From the NCBI RefSeq assembly GCF_001905095.1, contig NZ_LWLS01000057.1, forward strand, positions 1 through 64,000: 64,000 bases of DNA, in the 5' to 3' direction. This document shows, piece after piece, positions 30,138 through 39,286 of the stretch. The notes under the pieces are model-generated. The model was given only the letters and a program-made list of their open reading frames with translations, had not been told where the DNA came from and did no database searches. A program made the translations under genes and the position numbers. Position 1 is the stretch's first letter. Every line of letters starts with the position of its first letter. This stretch comes from Micromonospora sp. CB01531. GTDB taxonomy: Bacteria; Actinomycetota; Actinomycetes; Mycobacteriales; Micromonosporaceae.

Positions 30138-31274
30138 TCACGCGTCGTAGTCGATGGTGAGCTTGTCGGTCACCGGGCTGGACTGGCAGGTAAGGACGTA
30201 GCCAGCCGCCACCTCGTCGGGCTCCAACGCGTAGTTGCGGGCCATGGTCACCTCGCCCTCGACCACCTTGGCCTTGCATGTCGAGCAGACCCCGCCCTTG
30301 CAGGCGTACGGCAGCTCGCCGCGGACCTTCAGCGCCGCGTCCAGCACCCGCTCGTCCCGGCCCATGGTGAACCGCGACGAGCGCCCGTCCAGCACGATCG
30401 TCACCTCGGCGCCGGCGCCGGGCTCGTCGGTCGGGCGGCGAACCGGCTCCGGCGGGGCGTCGACGTGGAACAGCTCGGTGTGCACCGCCGAATCCGGCAG
30501 GCCGCGGGCAGCCAGCACCGCCTTGGCGTCCACCACCATCCCGTACGGGCCGCAGAGGAACCACTCGTCGATGGCGTCGCCGGGGACGATCGTGTCGAGC
30601 AGCCGAGTGAGCCGGTCGGCGTCGATCCGCCCGGACAGCAGCGGCGACTCGCCCAGCTCCCGGGAGAGCACGTGCACCAGGTGCAGTCGGGTGGGCCACC
30701 GATCCTTCAGGTCGGCCAACTCCTCGGCGAACATCACCGAGTTCGCCGTGCGGTTGCCGTACACCAGGGTGAAGGTGCTGGCCGGCTCGACGGCCAGCGC
30801 GGTCGCGACCAGCGAGAGCACCGGGGTGATGCCGGAGCCGGCCACCACCGCGCCGTACCGGCGGACCCGGTCCGGCGCGAACGCCGTGGTGAAGTGCCCG
30901 AGTGGGGGCAGCACCTCGACGGTGTCGCCGCCGCGCAGGGCGCCGCAGGCGTACGCGGAGAAGGCGCCGCCGGGAATCTCCCGCACCCCGATCCGCAGCC
31001 GGCCGTGCCGCGCCAACTCATCCGGCGTCGAGCAGATCGAGTACGACCGCCGCACGTCGTCCCCGCCCTCGACGGCCGAGCCGGTCAGCCCGCCGCCGGC
31101 GGGAAGCCGGACGGTGAGGTGCTGCCCGGCGGAGAACGCGAAGATCTCCCGCAGCTCCTCGGGTACGGCGAAGGCGATCGCCACGGCGTCGGCGGTGAGC
31201 CGGTCGACGGCGGCGACGGGCAGCGGGTGGAAGACCGGCCGGCGACGGACCGGTCGGGTGATCGTGACAGTCAC
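30138..31274 (-). CDS. paaE: Phenylacetyl-CoA epoxidase, reductase subunit
   Basis: This 378-residue protein has a ferredoxin-NADP reductase-type domain (FAFSAGQHLTVRL for FAD, YGAVVAGSGITPVLSLV for NAD(P)) and a C-terminal plant-type [2Fe-2S] domain (YACKGGVCSTCKAKV, distal CQSS). It feeds electrons from NADPH to the PaaA di-iron site. The start is GTG 31274, overlapping the paaD stop codon. It is the last gene of paaABCDE; the toxin-antitoxin operator begins 2 nt past its end with no terminator between. Confidence 0.94.
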   Translation of the reverse strand: MTVTITRPVRRRPVFHPLPVAAVDRLTADAVAIAFAVPEELREIFAFSAGQHLTVRLPAGGGLTGSAVEGGDDVRRSYSICSTPDELARHGRLRIGVREIPGGAFSAYACGALRGGDTVEVLPPLGHFTTAFAPDRVRRYGAVVAGSGITPVLSLVATALAVEPASTFTLVYGNRTANSVMFAEELADLKDRWPTRLHLVHVLSRELGESPLLSGRIDADRLTRLLDTIVPGDAIDEWFLCGPYGMVVDAKAVLAARGLPDSAVHTELFHVDAPPEPVRRPTDEPGAGAEVTIVLDGRSSRFTMGRDERVLDAALKVRGELPYACKGGVCSTCKAKVVEGEVTMARNYALEPDEVAAGYVLTCQSSPVTDKLTIDYDA

Positions 31275-31747
31275 AGCGCCTTCAGGTGGTCGAAGGGTTC
31301 GGAGCAGGAGCGGCAGCGCCAGAGGGCCTTGCACGCGGTGGAACCGAAGCGGCTGACCTGCTCGGTCTCCGGGGAGCCGCAGCGCGGGCAGCGTACGGCG
31401 AGGGTCAGCGGCACGACGGTGCCGGCGCGGGCTGGCGCGGGCGGGGCGATGCCGGCGGCGGCCAGCTTCTCGCGGCCCCTCGCCGAGATCCAGTCGGTGC
31501 TCCACGCCGGGGAGTACACGGTGCGGATCTCGGCGTCGGGATGGCCGGCGGCGGCGAGCGCCCGGCGGATGTCCGCCCGGATCACGTCCATCGCCGGGCA
31601 GCCGGTGTAGGTGGGGGTGATGGTGACGACGAGCCGGCCGGTGGCCGGGTCCTCGTCGACCGACCGCAGGATGCCCAGCTCGTCGATGGTGACGACCCGG
31701 ATCTCCGGGTCCACCACCGCCGCCACGGCCGCCCTGGGGTCACTCAC
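31271..31747 (-). CDS. paaD: Phenylacetyl-CoA epoxidase assembly protein PaaD
   Basis: This 158-residue protein has an N-terminal MIP18/DUF59 domain (VVDPEIRVVTIDELGILRSV, TPTYTGCPAMDVI) and a C-terminal four-Cys site (CPRCGS near residue 125 and CRSCSEPF near the end). Family knowledge links PaaD to Fe-S or metal maturation of the epoxidase. The start GTG 31747 overlaps the paaC stop codon. Confidence 0.93.
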   Translation of the reverse strand: MSDPRAAVAAVVDPEIRVVTIDELGILRSVDEDPATGRLVVTITPTYTGCPAMDVIRADIRRALAAAGHPDAEIRTVYSPAWSTDWISARGREKLAAAGIAPPAPARAGTVVPLTLAVRCPRCGSPETEQVSRFGSTACKALWRCRSCSEPFDHLKAL

Positions 31748-32469
31748 CACTTCGCTCCGGGATGGGCGCGGTGCAGCACCTGCATCTCGGCCAGCAGGTA
31801 CGAGAGGTGTTCGTTGTGGACGCCGTCCCGGCCACCGCCCGGGGCCCAGCCGTCCGCCGGGCGGGTCAGCGTCGCCTCGGCCAGCACGGCGGAGACGTGG
31901 GCGTCGAAGTCGGCCCGCAGGGTGGCCGGGTCGACCGGCGCCCCGGGGGCCGCCGTGAAGAGCTCGTGGACGTACGGCCACACCTGGTCGACCGCGGCCT
32001 GCATCCGGCGGTGCGACTCCTCGGTGCCGTCGCCGAGCCGCCGCACCCAGAGCGAGGCGTGGTCCAGGTGGTACGCGGACTCCTTGCGGGCCTTCGCGCC
32101 GATCGCGGCCAGCCGCTCGTCGCCGCACCCGGCCAGCGCGCTGTAGAGCGGGAGCTGGTACGCGGCCAGGAAGAACAGCTTCGCCATGGTGACCGCGAAG
32201 TCGCCGTTGGGCAGCTCGACCAAGAGGCAGTTGCGGAACTCCCGGTCGCCGCGAAGGTAGGCCAGGGCGTCCTCGTCCCGCCCCGCGCCCTCCAGCTCGC
32301 CCGCGTACGTGAGCAGGAGGCGGGCCGCACCGAGCTGGTCGAGGGCGATGTTCGCCAGAGCGACGTCTTCCTCCATCTCCGGCGCGCGGGAGGTCCACTC
32401 GCCGAGCCGCTGCGCCGCGATCAGCGCGTCGTCGCCGAGGGCGAGAGTGAAGTCGAACGGGGCACTCAC
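31744..32469 (-). CDS. paaC: Phenylacetyl-CoA epoxidase subunit PaaC
   Basis: This 241-residue protein has the ferritin-like fold of PaaC, the structural partner of PaaA. Seen are ALGDDALIAAQRLGEW near the N-terminus, ALANIALDQLGAARLLL, and KARKESAYHLDHASLWVRRLGDG. The start GTG 32469 is preceded by GAGGTGG, which lies in a repeat shared with the WXG-like gene at 42585. The gap to paaB is 67 nt, unlike the 4-nt overlaps elsewhere in the operon. Confidence 0.94.
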   Translation of the reverse strand: MSAPFDFTLALGDDALIAAQRLGEWTSRAPEMEEDVALANIALDQLGAARLLLTYAGELEGAGRDEDALAYLRGDREFRNCLLVELPNGDFAVTMAKLFFLAAYQLPLYSALAGCGDERLAAIGAKARKESAYHLDHASLWVRRLGDGTEESHRRMQAAVDQVWPYVHELFTAAPGAPVDPATLRADFDAHVSAVLAEATLTRPADGWAPGGGRDGVHNEHLSYLLAEMQVLHRAHPGAKW

Positions 32470-32539
32470 GCCGCCACCTCGCTTCGCCCGGCGGCGGCGC
32501 TTCGCACCACACTGCTGAGCCGAATGGTTCGCTCGCTCA
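32470..32539 (-). repeat. Intercistronic repeat, family B (paaB stop to paaC Shine-Dalgarno)
   Basis: On the minus strand it starts TGAGCGAGCGAACCAT, where TGA is the paaB stop codon, and ends GCGAAGCGAGGTGGCGGC directly before the paaC GTG. The same ends and some inner words occur at 43512-43590. It fills the whole paaB-paaC gap. Confidence 0.6.
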
Positions 32540-32824
32540 CAGGTGGGCCACCCCGTCCGGCACCTCGTAGAAGGTCGGGTGGCGGTAGACCTTGTCGGCG
32601 GCCGGGTCGAAGAAGGCGTCCTTCTCGTCCGGGCTGGACGCGGTGATCGCGCTCGCCGGCACCACCCAGATGGAGACGCCCTCCTGCCGGCGGGTGTAGA
32701 GGTCCCGCGCGTTGCGCAGGGCCAGCTCCGCGTCGGGGGCGTGCAGGCTGCCCACATGGGTGTGCGACAGCCCGCGCCGGGCCCGCACGAACACCTCCCA
32801 GAGCGGGGTCTGTTCCTTACTCAC
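32537..32824 (-). CDS. paaB: Phenylacetyl-CoA epoxidase subunit PaaB
   Basis: This 95-residue protein is of the expected PaaB length. It begins [24 protein letters not shown] and contains [22 protein letters not shown]. PaaB bridges PaaAC heterodimers in the epoxidase. The start GTG 32824 overlaps the paaA stop codon by 4 nt. Confidence 0.94.
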   Translation of the reverse strand: MSKEQTPLWEVFVRARRGLSHTHVGSLHAPDAELALRNARDLYTRRQEGVSIWVVPASAITASSPDEKDAFFDPAADKVYRHPTFYEVPDGVAHL

Positions 32825-33891
32825 GCCGCCACCTTCTCCTTATTCTTCTCCGCCCGCTTGGCGGCGTGCGCCGCGGCGGCCTCGCGTACCCAGGCGCCCT
32901 CCTCGTGGGCACCGCGCCGGTGCGCCATCCGCTGCCGGTTGCACGGCCCGTCGCCCTTGATCACCCGCGTCAGTTCGTCGTAGTCGGGCTGGGTGTAGTC
33001 GTACGCCTGCCGCTCCTCGTTCCACCGCAGGCCGGGATCGGGGATGGTGAGCCCGAGGATCTCCGCCTGCTGCACGCACATGTCGACGAAGCGCTGGCGC
33101 AGCTCGTCGTTGGAGAACCGCTTGATCTTCCAGGCCATCGACTGTGCGCTGTGTGTCGAGTCACCGTCCGGCGGGCCGAACATCGCCAGGGACGGGTACC
33201 ACCAGCGGTCCACCGCGTCCTGGGCCATCGCCTTCTGCTCGGGCGTGCCGTGGGCCAGGGTGTGCAGGATCTCGTACCCCTGGCGCTGGTGGAACGACTC
33301 CTCCTTGCAGACCCGGATCATCGCTCGCGCGTACGGGCCGTAGGAGCAGCGGCACAGCGGCACCTGGTTGACGATCGCCGCGCCGTCCACCAGCCAGCCG
33401 ATCGCACCCACGTCAGCCCAGGTCAGGGTCGGGTAGTTGAAGATCGAGCTGTACTTCTGCCGGCCCTCGATCAACAGCTCCACCAGCTCGTCCCGGCTCA
33501 CGCCCAGCGTCTCGGCCGCCGCATAGAGGTAGAGGCCGTGGCCGGCCTCGTCCTGCACCTTGGCCAGCAGGATCGCCTTGCGCTTGAGCGAGGGGGCGCG
33601 ACTGATCCAGTTGCCCTCCGGCTGCATGCCGATGATCTCGGAGTGCGCGTGCTGGGCGATCTGCCGGATCAGCGTCTTCCGGTACGCCTCCGGCATCCAG
33701 TCCCGCGGCTCGATCTTCTGATCGGCGTCGATCACGTCCGCGAAGTACGCCTCGAGGTCCTCGTCGGGCGCCGGACCACCGCGTCGGGCCCGCGCCGCGG
33801 CCTCCCTCAGCGCTGCTTCCGCCGCCTCCACCTCGCCGAGCAGGCCACCGCCCGGACCCTCCTCGGGCGGGGCGAAGTCGTTGCCATACAT
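32821..33891 (-). CDS. paaA: Phenylacetyl-CoA epoxidase catalytic subunit PaaA
   Basis: This 356-residue di-iron subunit forms the ring 1,2-epoxide of phenylacetyl-CoA. Metal ligand regions are seen in [33 protein letters not shown] (EXXH) and [13 protein letters not shown] (EXXH). The start is ATG 33891 ([12 protein letters not shown]); no Shine-Dalgarno sequence is visible, so the first gene of the operon may have a very short leader. Two near-palindromic GTGTTACAG/GTGTAACAG words upstream may be operator halves. Confidence 0.94.
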   Translation of the reverse strand: MYGNDFAPPEEGPGGGLLGEVEAAEAALREAAARARRGGPAPDEDLEAYFADVIDADQKIEPRDWMPEAYRKTLIRQIAQHAHSEIIGMQPEGNWISRAPSLKRKAILLAKVQDEAGHGLYLYAAAETLGVSRDELVELLIEGRQKYSSIFNYPTLTWADVGAIGWLVDGAAIVNQVPLCRCSYGPYARAMIRVCKEESFHQRQGYEILHTLAHGTPEQKAMAQDAVDRWWYPSLAMFGPPDGDSTHSAQSMAWKIKRFSNDELRQRFVDMCVQQAEILGLTIPDPGLRWNEERQAYDYTQPDYDELTRVIKGDGPCNRQRMAHRRGAHEEGAWVREAAAAHAAKRAEKNKEKVAA

Positions 33892-34259
33892 GAGGCCAGT
33901 GTTACAGCTCGCGACCGATGACACCAGAGGGTGTAACAGGTTTCCGGACACACCTTCCGTCACCCGATGACCGCTTACGGTCAGTGACCCCGATCTGCCG
34001 CCATGCTGTGATGTCGACCACGTCCAGAAGGTGAATCCTCGCAAGCGCGGCACAACGGCGAATTACCCCGCCTTCACGGCGAGTTGCCACCAGGCGAGTT
34101 CTGGCATCGGGCCTGTCCGGAAGTAGACTTCCCCCGGCACACCGATCGGCTGCTGACGATCGCCACCGGCTCCAGGCCACTCCCCCGGCCCCGGCGATCA
34201 AGCCGAACACATTCGGAAAAGCCGGTCCCCCCGGCCAGACATCTGGAGTTCACCCACTC
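33892..34259. other. Divergent intergenic region, paaA and beta-lactamase-like gene (368 nt)
   Basis: It holds two related words, GTGTTACAG (33898-33906) and GTGTAACAG (33931-33939), with TGACACC-N4-GGTGTAA overlapping the second. They are possible regulator sites for paa. The rightward promoter should lie nearer 34120-34250; no clear consensus is seen. No gene is supported here. Confidence 0.4.
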
Positions 34260-35213
34260 ATGCGACATCGCGTGATCATGGTGCTCGCCATCGTGACGGT
34301 CCTCCTCGGTGGCGTCATGCTGGTGCCCGCCGCGTACGCCCGCCTCAGTGGCGGCGACGCCATCGCCAGCCTCGGCGGCATCGGTGGCGGCGAGAAGGTC
34401 CCCGCGCCCGAGCCCACCGCGCCAGCCCCGCCGACCCTGGCCGCCGCGCCGGTCTCGGTGAACTTCACGGGCGAGTTCTTCTCCTGGGCCCTGATGGACC
34501 GCAAGACCGGGGAGATCAGCGGCGCGAAGAACATGACCGAAACGAATTCGACCGAGTCGATGATCAAGGCGTGGATCGTCTCGGACTATCTGCGCCAGCT
34601 CGGCAGCAAGCCGCTCACCGCGCAACGGAAGCAACAGGTTGTCACCGCCATCCGGGACAGCAACGACGTGGCCGCCGAAGCGCTGTACAACGCCGGAGGA
34701 CGGCGGCCGGTGCTGGAGCGGCTGATCAAGATGTGCAAGCTGACCGACACGACGATCGAGCCCACCCGGGCGAAGTGGGCCTACACCAAGATGTCGCCGC
34801 GCGACGCGGTGCGGATGGGCGACTGTATCGGTGACGGCACCGCCGCCGGAAAGAAGTGGACCAAGTTCGTCCTCAGCGAGATGACGAAGGTCCGCGGTGG
34901 CGTCGAGGACCAGAAGAGCACGACCGTTCAGGGTGGTCGGTGGGGCATCATCGACGGCCTACCCGACTCGATCACGTCCCAGCAGCCGGTCAGCATCAAG
35001 AACGGCTTCACCATGCTCTGGGCCGACGTCCAGTGGCACGTCAACTGCCTCGCGATCACCGACGACTGGACCCTGACCGTGATGATGCGCTACCCGCAGA
35101 AGGCCGGCCTGGAGTACGGCGCGAAGGTCTGCGCCAGCGTCGCCACCCAGCTGGTGACCCCACAGCCCGGCGCCGCCCTGAAGGTGCCGCAGCAGCCGCT
35201 CGGGAAGCTCTGA
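34260..35213 (+). CDS. Secreted beta-lactamase-fold serine hydrolase-like protein (copy 1)
   Basis: This 317-residue protein has a hydrophobic N-terminus (signal peptide or anchor, residues 5-27), a Pro-rich linker, then a penicillin-binding/beta-lactamase class A-like domain. Motif 1 is S100-M-I-K103, motif 2 reads S134-N-D in place of SDN, and motif 3 is KNG in VSIKNGFT in place of KTG. It may be a cell-wall DD-peptidase-like or beta-lactam-interacting protein; activity is uncertain because motifs 2 and 3 deviate. Its stop codon overlaps the start of a paralogue (TGATG). Confidence 0.75.
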   Translation: MRHRVIMVLAIVTVLLGGVMLVPAAYARLSGGDAIASLGGIGGGEKVPAPEPTAPAPPTLAAAPVSVNFTGEFFSWALMDRKTGEISGAKNMTETNSTESMIKAWIVSDYLRQLGSKPLTAQRKQQVVTAIRDSNDVAAEALYNAGGRRPVLERLIKMCKLTDTTIEPTRAKWAYTKMSPRDAVRMGDCIGDGTAAGKKWTKFVLSEMTKVRGGVEDQKSTTVQGGRWGIIDGLPDSITSQQPVSIKNGFTMLWADVQWHVNCLAITDDWTLTVMMRYPQKAGLEYGAKVCASVATQLVTPQPGAALKVPQQPLGKL

Positions 35214-36151
35214 TGGCAGGCACCCGGCGCCGCCCGGGCAGCAATCACCGCCCACTGGCCCTCGCCGCCGTCGCCGCCATCCTGGTCGGCCTGTCGCTCG
35301 TGGCGCTCCGGCTGGTGCCCGGCTCGCCGCTGCGCCCCGCCGTCGCCTCGCAGCCGGCCGCGGCGGGCGGCCGGTCCGCGGGTACGCCGACCGACCGCAA
35401 CACCCGTCCCGCCCCGTCTCCCTCGCCCTCCCCGTCCCTCGAGCCGCTGCCGTTCGCCGCGCAGGACCTCGACGACCTCGGGATCAAGGGCTGGTACGCG
35501 TGGAGTGTCCTGGACAAGCGGACCGGGAAGATCATCGGTTCGGAGAACATGGCCGAGACCAGCACCACCGCGTCGATGATCAAGTCCTGGATCGTGGCCG
35601 ACTACCTGCGGCGGGCGGCCGAGAACGGGCAAACCCCGAGCGACGCGAAGCTGGCCGACGCCACGAAGATCATCCGGGACAGCGACAACACCCGCGCCGA
35701 GCAGTTCTACAACAGTGTCGGCCGGTCCGCCTCGATCAAGCGCCTGATCTCGATGTGCGGGCTGACCGACAGCAAGGTCGCCAGTGACGGCGGCTGGAGC
35801 CGGACCAACCTGTCCCCACGGGACACCGCCCGGCTCGGTCTGTGCATCGACGACGGCCGGGCGGCCGGACCGAAGTGGACCAAGTGGCTGCTCAACGAGA
35901 TGCGGCTGGTCCGTGGTGCCGGCGACTTCGGCATCCGCAAGGCTTTCCCCGCCAAGGTGCAGAAGACCATCGCCATCAAGAACGGCTGGATCGACCGGAC
36001 CAAGGAGCAGGAGATGCACATCAACTGCCTGGCCATCGGCGACACCTGGACGATGGGCGTGATGGTCCGCTACCCGATCGGCATGGGCTACGACTACGGC
36101 ATGAAGAACTGCCAGAAGATCACCGAGGCGTTGCTCCGCCCGGCCACGTAA
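35213..36151 (+). CDS. Secreted beta-lactamase-fold serine hydrolase-like protein (copy 2)
   Basis: This 312-residue paralogue of the preceding gene is translationally coupled to it (ATG 35213). It has one N-terminal membrane segment (residues 15-35), a Pro/Ser-rich spacer to residue 80, then S121-M-I-K124, a canonical S157-D-N159, and KNG in IAIKNGW. Two conserved Cys pairs shared with copy 1 (ISMCGLTD, LGLCIDDG, INCLAIG, MKNCQK) may form disulfides. It probably works at the cell wall. A 12-bp hairpin follows. Confidence 0.77.
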   Translation: MAGTRRRPGSNHRPLALAAVAAILVGLSLVALRLVPGSPLRPAVASQPAAAGGRSAGTPTDRNTRPAPSPSPSPSLEPLPFAAQDLDDLGIKGWYAWSVLDKRTGKIIGSENMAETSTTASMIKSWIVADYLRRAAENGQTPSDAKLADATKIIRDSDNTRAEQFYNSVGRSASIKRLISMCGLTDSKVASDGGWSRTNLSPRDTARLGLCIDDGRAAGPKWTKWLLNEMRLVRGAGDFGIRKAFPAKVQKTIAIKNGWIDRTKEQEMHINCLAIGDTWTMGVMVRYPIGMGYDYGMKNCQKITEALLRPAT

Positions 36152-36171
36152 CCGCCCGTTCTCCAGCTCGC

Positions 36172-36212
36172 CGATGTGGCGGTGTCCCGGCTCCCGGGAG
36201 ACCGCCACATCG
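36172..36212. terminator. Two-way terminator between convergent genes
   Basis: Perfect 12-bp arms (36172-36183 with 36201-36212) enclose a 17-nt loop that can itself pair (CCCGG/CCGGG). It lies between the convergent serine-hydrolase-like gene and mqnA. Confidence 0.75.
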
Positions 36213-36223
36213 CCGTTTCCGGG

Positions 36224-37084
<861 letters not shown>

Positions 37085-37108
37085 TTATCGCCGCGCCGCC
37101 TCGCCGGC

Positions 37109-38476
37109 TCACGGGGAGGGCAGGTGAGTGGCCAACTCCGCACCGGCGGCCACCTGCCGCGGCCCGGACGCCGCCGGATCGACCGGTCCGCCTTCGGCCA
37201 TGCTGCCGGGCCGGAGCGCCGGTGCTTCGGCGGGCCCGGCCGCGGGTACGCGGACCGGCGCCCGCGCGGCCCGGACAGCCCGGGTGACCGAGGGCACGAC
37301 CAGCGCGATCACCAGCAGCCCGGCGACACCGCAGCCGGCGACCAGGGATCGGGGCGCGGCCGCCTCGAGCAGGAGACCGCCGAGCAGGAAGCCGACCATG
37401 GAAGCACCCTGGACGGACCCGCCGAGCGCGGCGTACGCCCGGCCGCGGTTCGCCTCGGGCACCCGCCGGGCCAGCAGCACGTTGTCGAAGACGTTCGCCC
37501 CGCCGTTGCCCACGCCACCGAGCAGCCAGACCGGCACCAGCAGCAGTGCGGAGGGCACCGCTGCGGAGAGCAGGATCATCAGGCAGCATCCGGCGAGCAG
37601 GACGAGGTAGCCGACGAGCAGCCGGCGGTCGTCGACCAACCGCCGGGCCAGCCGGGCGAAGAGCCATGCCCCGACCAGGATGCCGAGCGTCCACGAGCCG
37701 GTGACCAGGCCGTACATGGTGGTGGAGCTGTGCAGGGTCTCGCGGATGAAGAAGACCTCGACCACGTTGATCGCTCCGACGGCGGCAATCACGCCGGCGA
37801 TGGTGACGATCATCGCGACCAGCATCGGGTCGCTGCGCAGCCGCCAGGCGACCGCGGGCGCGGCGGACGTGCCGGGTGCCGTCGCCGGGGCCGGTCGCCG
37901 GCTGCCACCCCGGCGGGTCCGGATGAGCAGTGCGGCCGCCACGAGCGCGAGGTAGCTGGCGGCGTCGAGGAGCAGCGGCAGCCGGGTGCCGAAGCCGCCG
38001 ACCAGCACTCCGGCCAGGGCCGGGCCGGCCAGCGCGCCGAGCGTTCCGGCGGTCTGGTTCAGCGCGGCGGCCCGGGGCAGGTCCTCGGCCCGGACCATGG
38101 CCGGCACCAGCGCGGAGAGCACCGGCTGGGTGACCGCGAGGCCGGACGCGAGCAGCGCCACCAGCGCGATGACCAGGGCCGGGTGACTGGCGTAGGCGAG
38201 GGCGAGACAGGCGGCGGCCTGGCCGAGCCCGGCGACCACCAGCAGCAGCCTGCTGTCCACCCGGTCCGCGAGCCGGCCGGTCAGCGGAGCGAGCGCCACC
38301 AGCGGCGCGGTGGCGGCGAGCATCAGCCCGGACACCGCGAGCCCGCCCGCGCCGGCGGACTGGAGCGCCAGGGTCAGGGCGGTGGCGGCGAGGAAGTCCC
38401 CGCAGGTGGAGACGGCGCGGGAGCCGGTGACCAGCCAGACGTCGGACCAGCGCGAACGGCCATATGCGAAGGACAT
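37109..38476 (-). CDS. MFS transporter (enterobactin-exporter/EntS-like)
   Basis: This 455-residue protein has about 12 membrane helices. It has the N-half loop GRLADRVDSRLLLV and the general plan of MFS_3/EntS-type exporters (SDVWLVTGSRAVSTCGDFL at the start, RVPEANRGRAYAALGG in the second half). A C-terminal 50-residue Pro/Ala-rich tail is cytoplasmic. The start is ATG 38476 with GAAG close upstream; TTG 38512 is less likely. The gene lies 45 nt after an ArsR-type regulator on the same strand, so it may be its target. The substrate is unknown. Confidence 0.84.
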   Translation of the reverse strand: MSFAYGRSRWSDVWLVTGSRAVSTCGDFLAATALTLALQSAGAGGLAVSGLMLAATAPLVALAPLTGRLADRVDSRLLLVVAGLGQAAACLALAYASHPALVIALVALLASGLAVTQPVLSALVPAMVRAEDLPRAAALNQTAGTLGALAGPALAGVLVGGFGTRLPLLLDAASYLALVAAALLIRTRRGGSRRPAPATAPGTSAAPAVAWRLRSDPMLVAMIVTIAGVIAAVGAINVVEVFFIRETLHSSTTMYGLVTGSWTLGILVGAWLFARLARRLVDDRRLLVGYLVLLAGCCLMILLSAAVPSALLLVPVWLLGGVGNGGANVFDNVLLARRVPEANRGRAYAALGGSVQGASMVGFLLGGLLLEAAAPRSLVAGCGVAGLLVIALVVPSVTRAVRAARAPVRVPAAGPAEAPALRPGSMAEGGPVDPAASGPRQVAAGAELATHLPSP

Positions 38477-38521
38477 ACTTCGAAAATAATCCTTCACAAC
38501 TGGTCGACGCAACCCCCGATG

Positions 38522-39103
38522 TCAGTCGAGGGGCAACGCCCGGTACTGCACGGCGACACTTCGGGATCCGGCCGGCGGGTTGGCCCGCAGCCGCCGCCGG
38601 TACGGCTCGATCAACTCCTGGATCGCCTTGTTGAGTCCGGTCAGTTCCTCTGCGGTGAGCAGCAGCAGGCTGTCGCTGAACCAGGCCGCCTCGTACCATT
38701 CCCGCGGCTCGTCAGGGGCGCGCTGGATCCAGTCCCGGACGCGCTGGCTGTCCCGGGCCATGTGGGCCTCCACCAGGGCCGCCTCGGCGGCGCGGGCCTC
38801 CGAGTCGGCGTCCGGGCCCGACTCGATGTAGTACGAAGGGCTGAACGCCTGCCAGACCCGCTCCCGGGCGTCACCACGGCTGGGGGCCTCCTCGATCAGT
38901 CCGTACTTCGCCAGCTCCCGCAGGTGGTAACTGGTCGCGCTCGGAGAGAGGCCGGCGATCTGGGCGCACTCGGTGGCGGTCGCACCGCCCTCCACCGTGC
39001 TGAGATGTTCCATGATCGCCATACGGGCGGGGTGGGCGAGGGCCCGCATCACCTGCGGGTCGCTGATCGTCACCCGGCGCTGTTCGGGGCGCTCCTCGGT
39101 CAT
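38522..39103 (-). CDS. ArsR-family helix-turn-helix regulator
   Basis: This 193-residue protein has an N-terminal winged helix (MRALAHPARMAIMEHLSTV, then ATECAQIAGLSPSATSYHLRELAKYGLIEEA), followed by about 100 residues without metal-site Cys motifs. It is of the HTH_20 subfamily often paired with MFS exporters. The start ATG 39103 is preceded by GGGGG. It is likely in one operon with the MFS gene that follows. The ligand is unknown. Confidence 0.88.
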   Translation of the reverse strand: MTEERPEQRRVTISDPQVMRALAHPARMAIMEHLSTVEGGATATECAQIAGLSPSATSYHLRELAKYGLIEEAPSRGDARERVWQAFSPSYYIESGPDADSEARAAEAALVEAHMARDSQRVRDWIQRAPDEPREWYEAAWFSDSLLLLTAEELTGLNKAIQELIEPYRRRLRANPPAGSRSVAVQYRALPLD

Positions 39104-39286
39104 GCCCCCATGATCCCGCGCCGGGAACGGCCGGACGAAATTCGGTTGCCCGCCACCCCGGTCGGGGTAGGCTGCTCTGTCCCGCCCGACGGCCGAGGTG
39201 AGTAGCACCGCAGCGGACGTCCCCGCGCCGACCTGTGGTCGGAAACGCGAGCGGCAGCGTTTTTCCCCGTGACGAGGAGTACGTGG

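Noticed and set aside
39100-39286. Possible rifamycin-associated element upstream of helD
   Set aside because: I looked for the expected inverted repeat typical of rifamycin-inducible promoters and saw none, so rifamycin control is not claimed.
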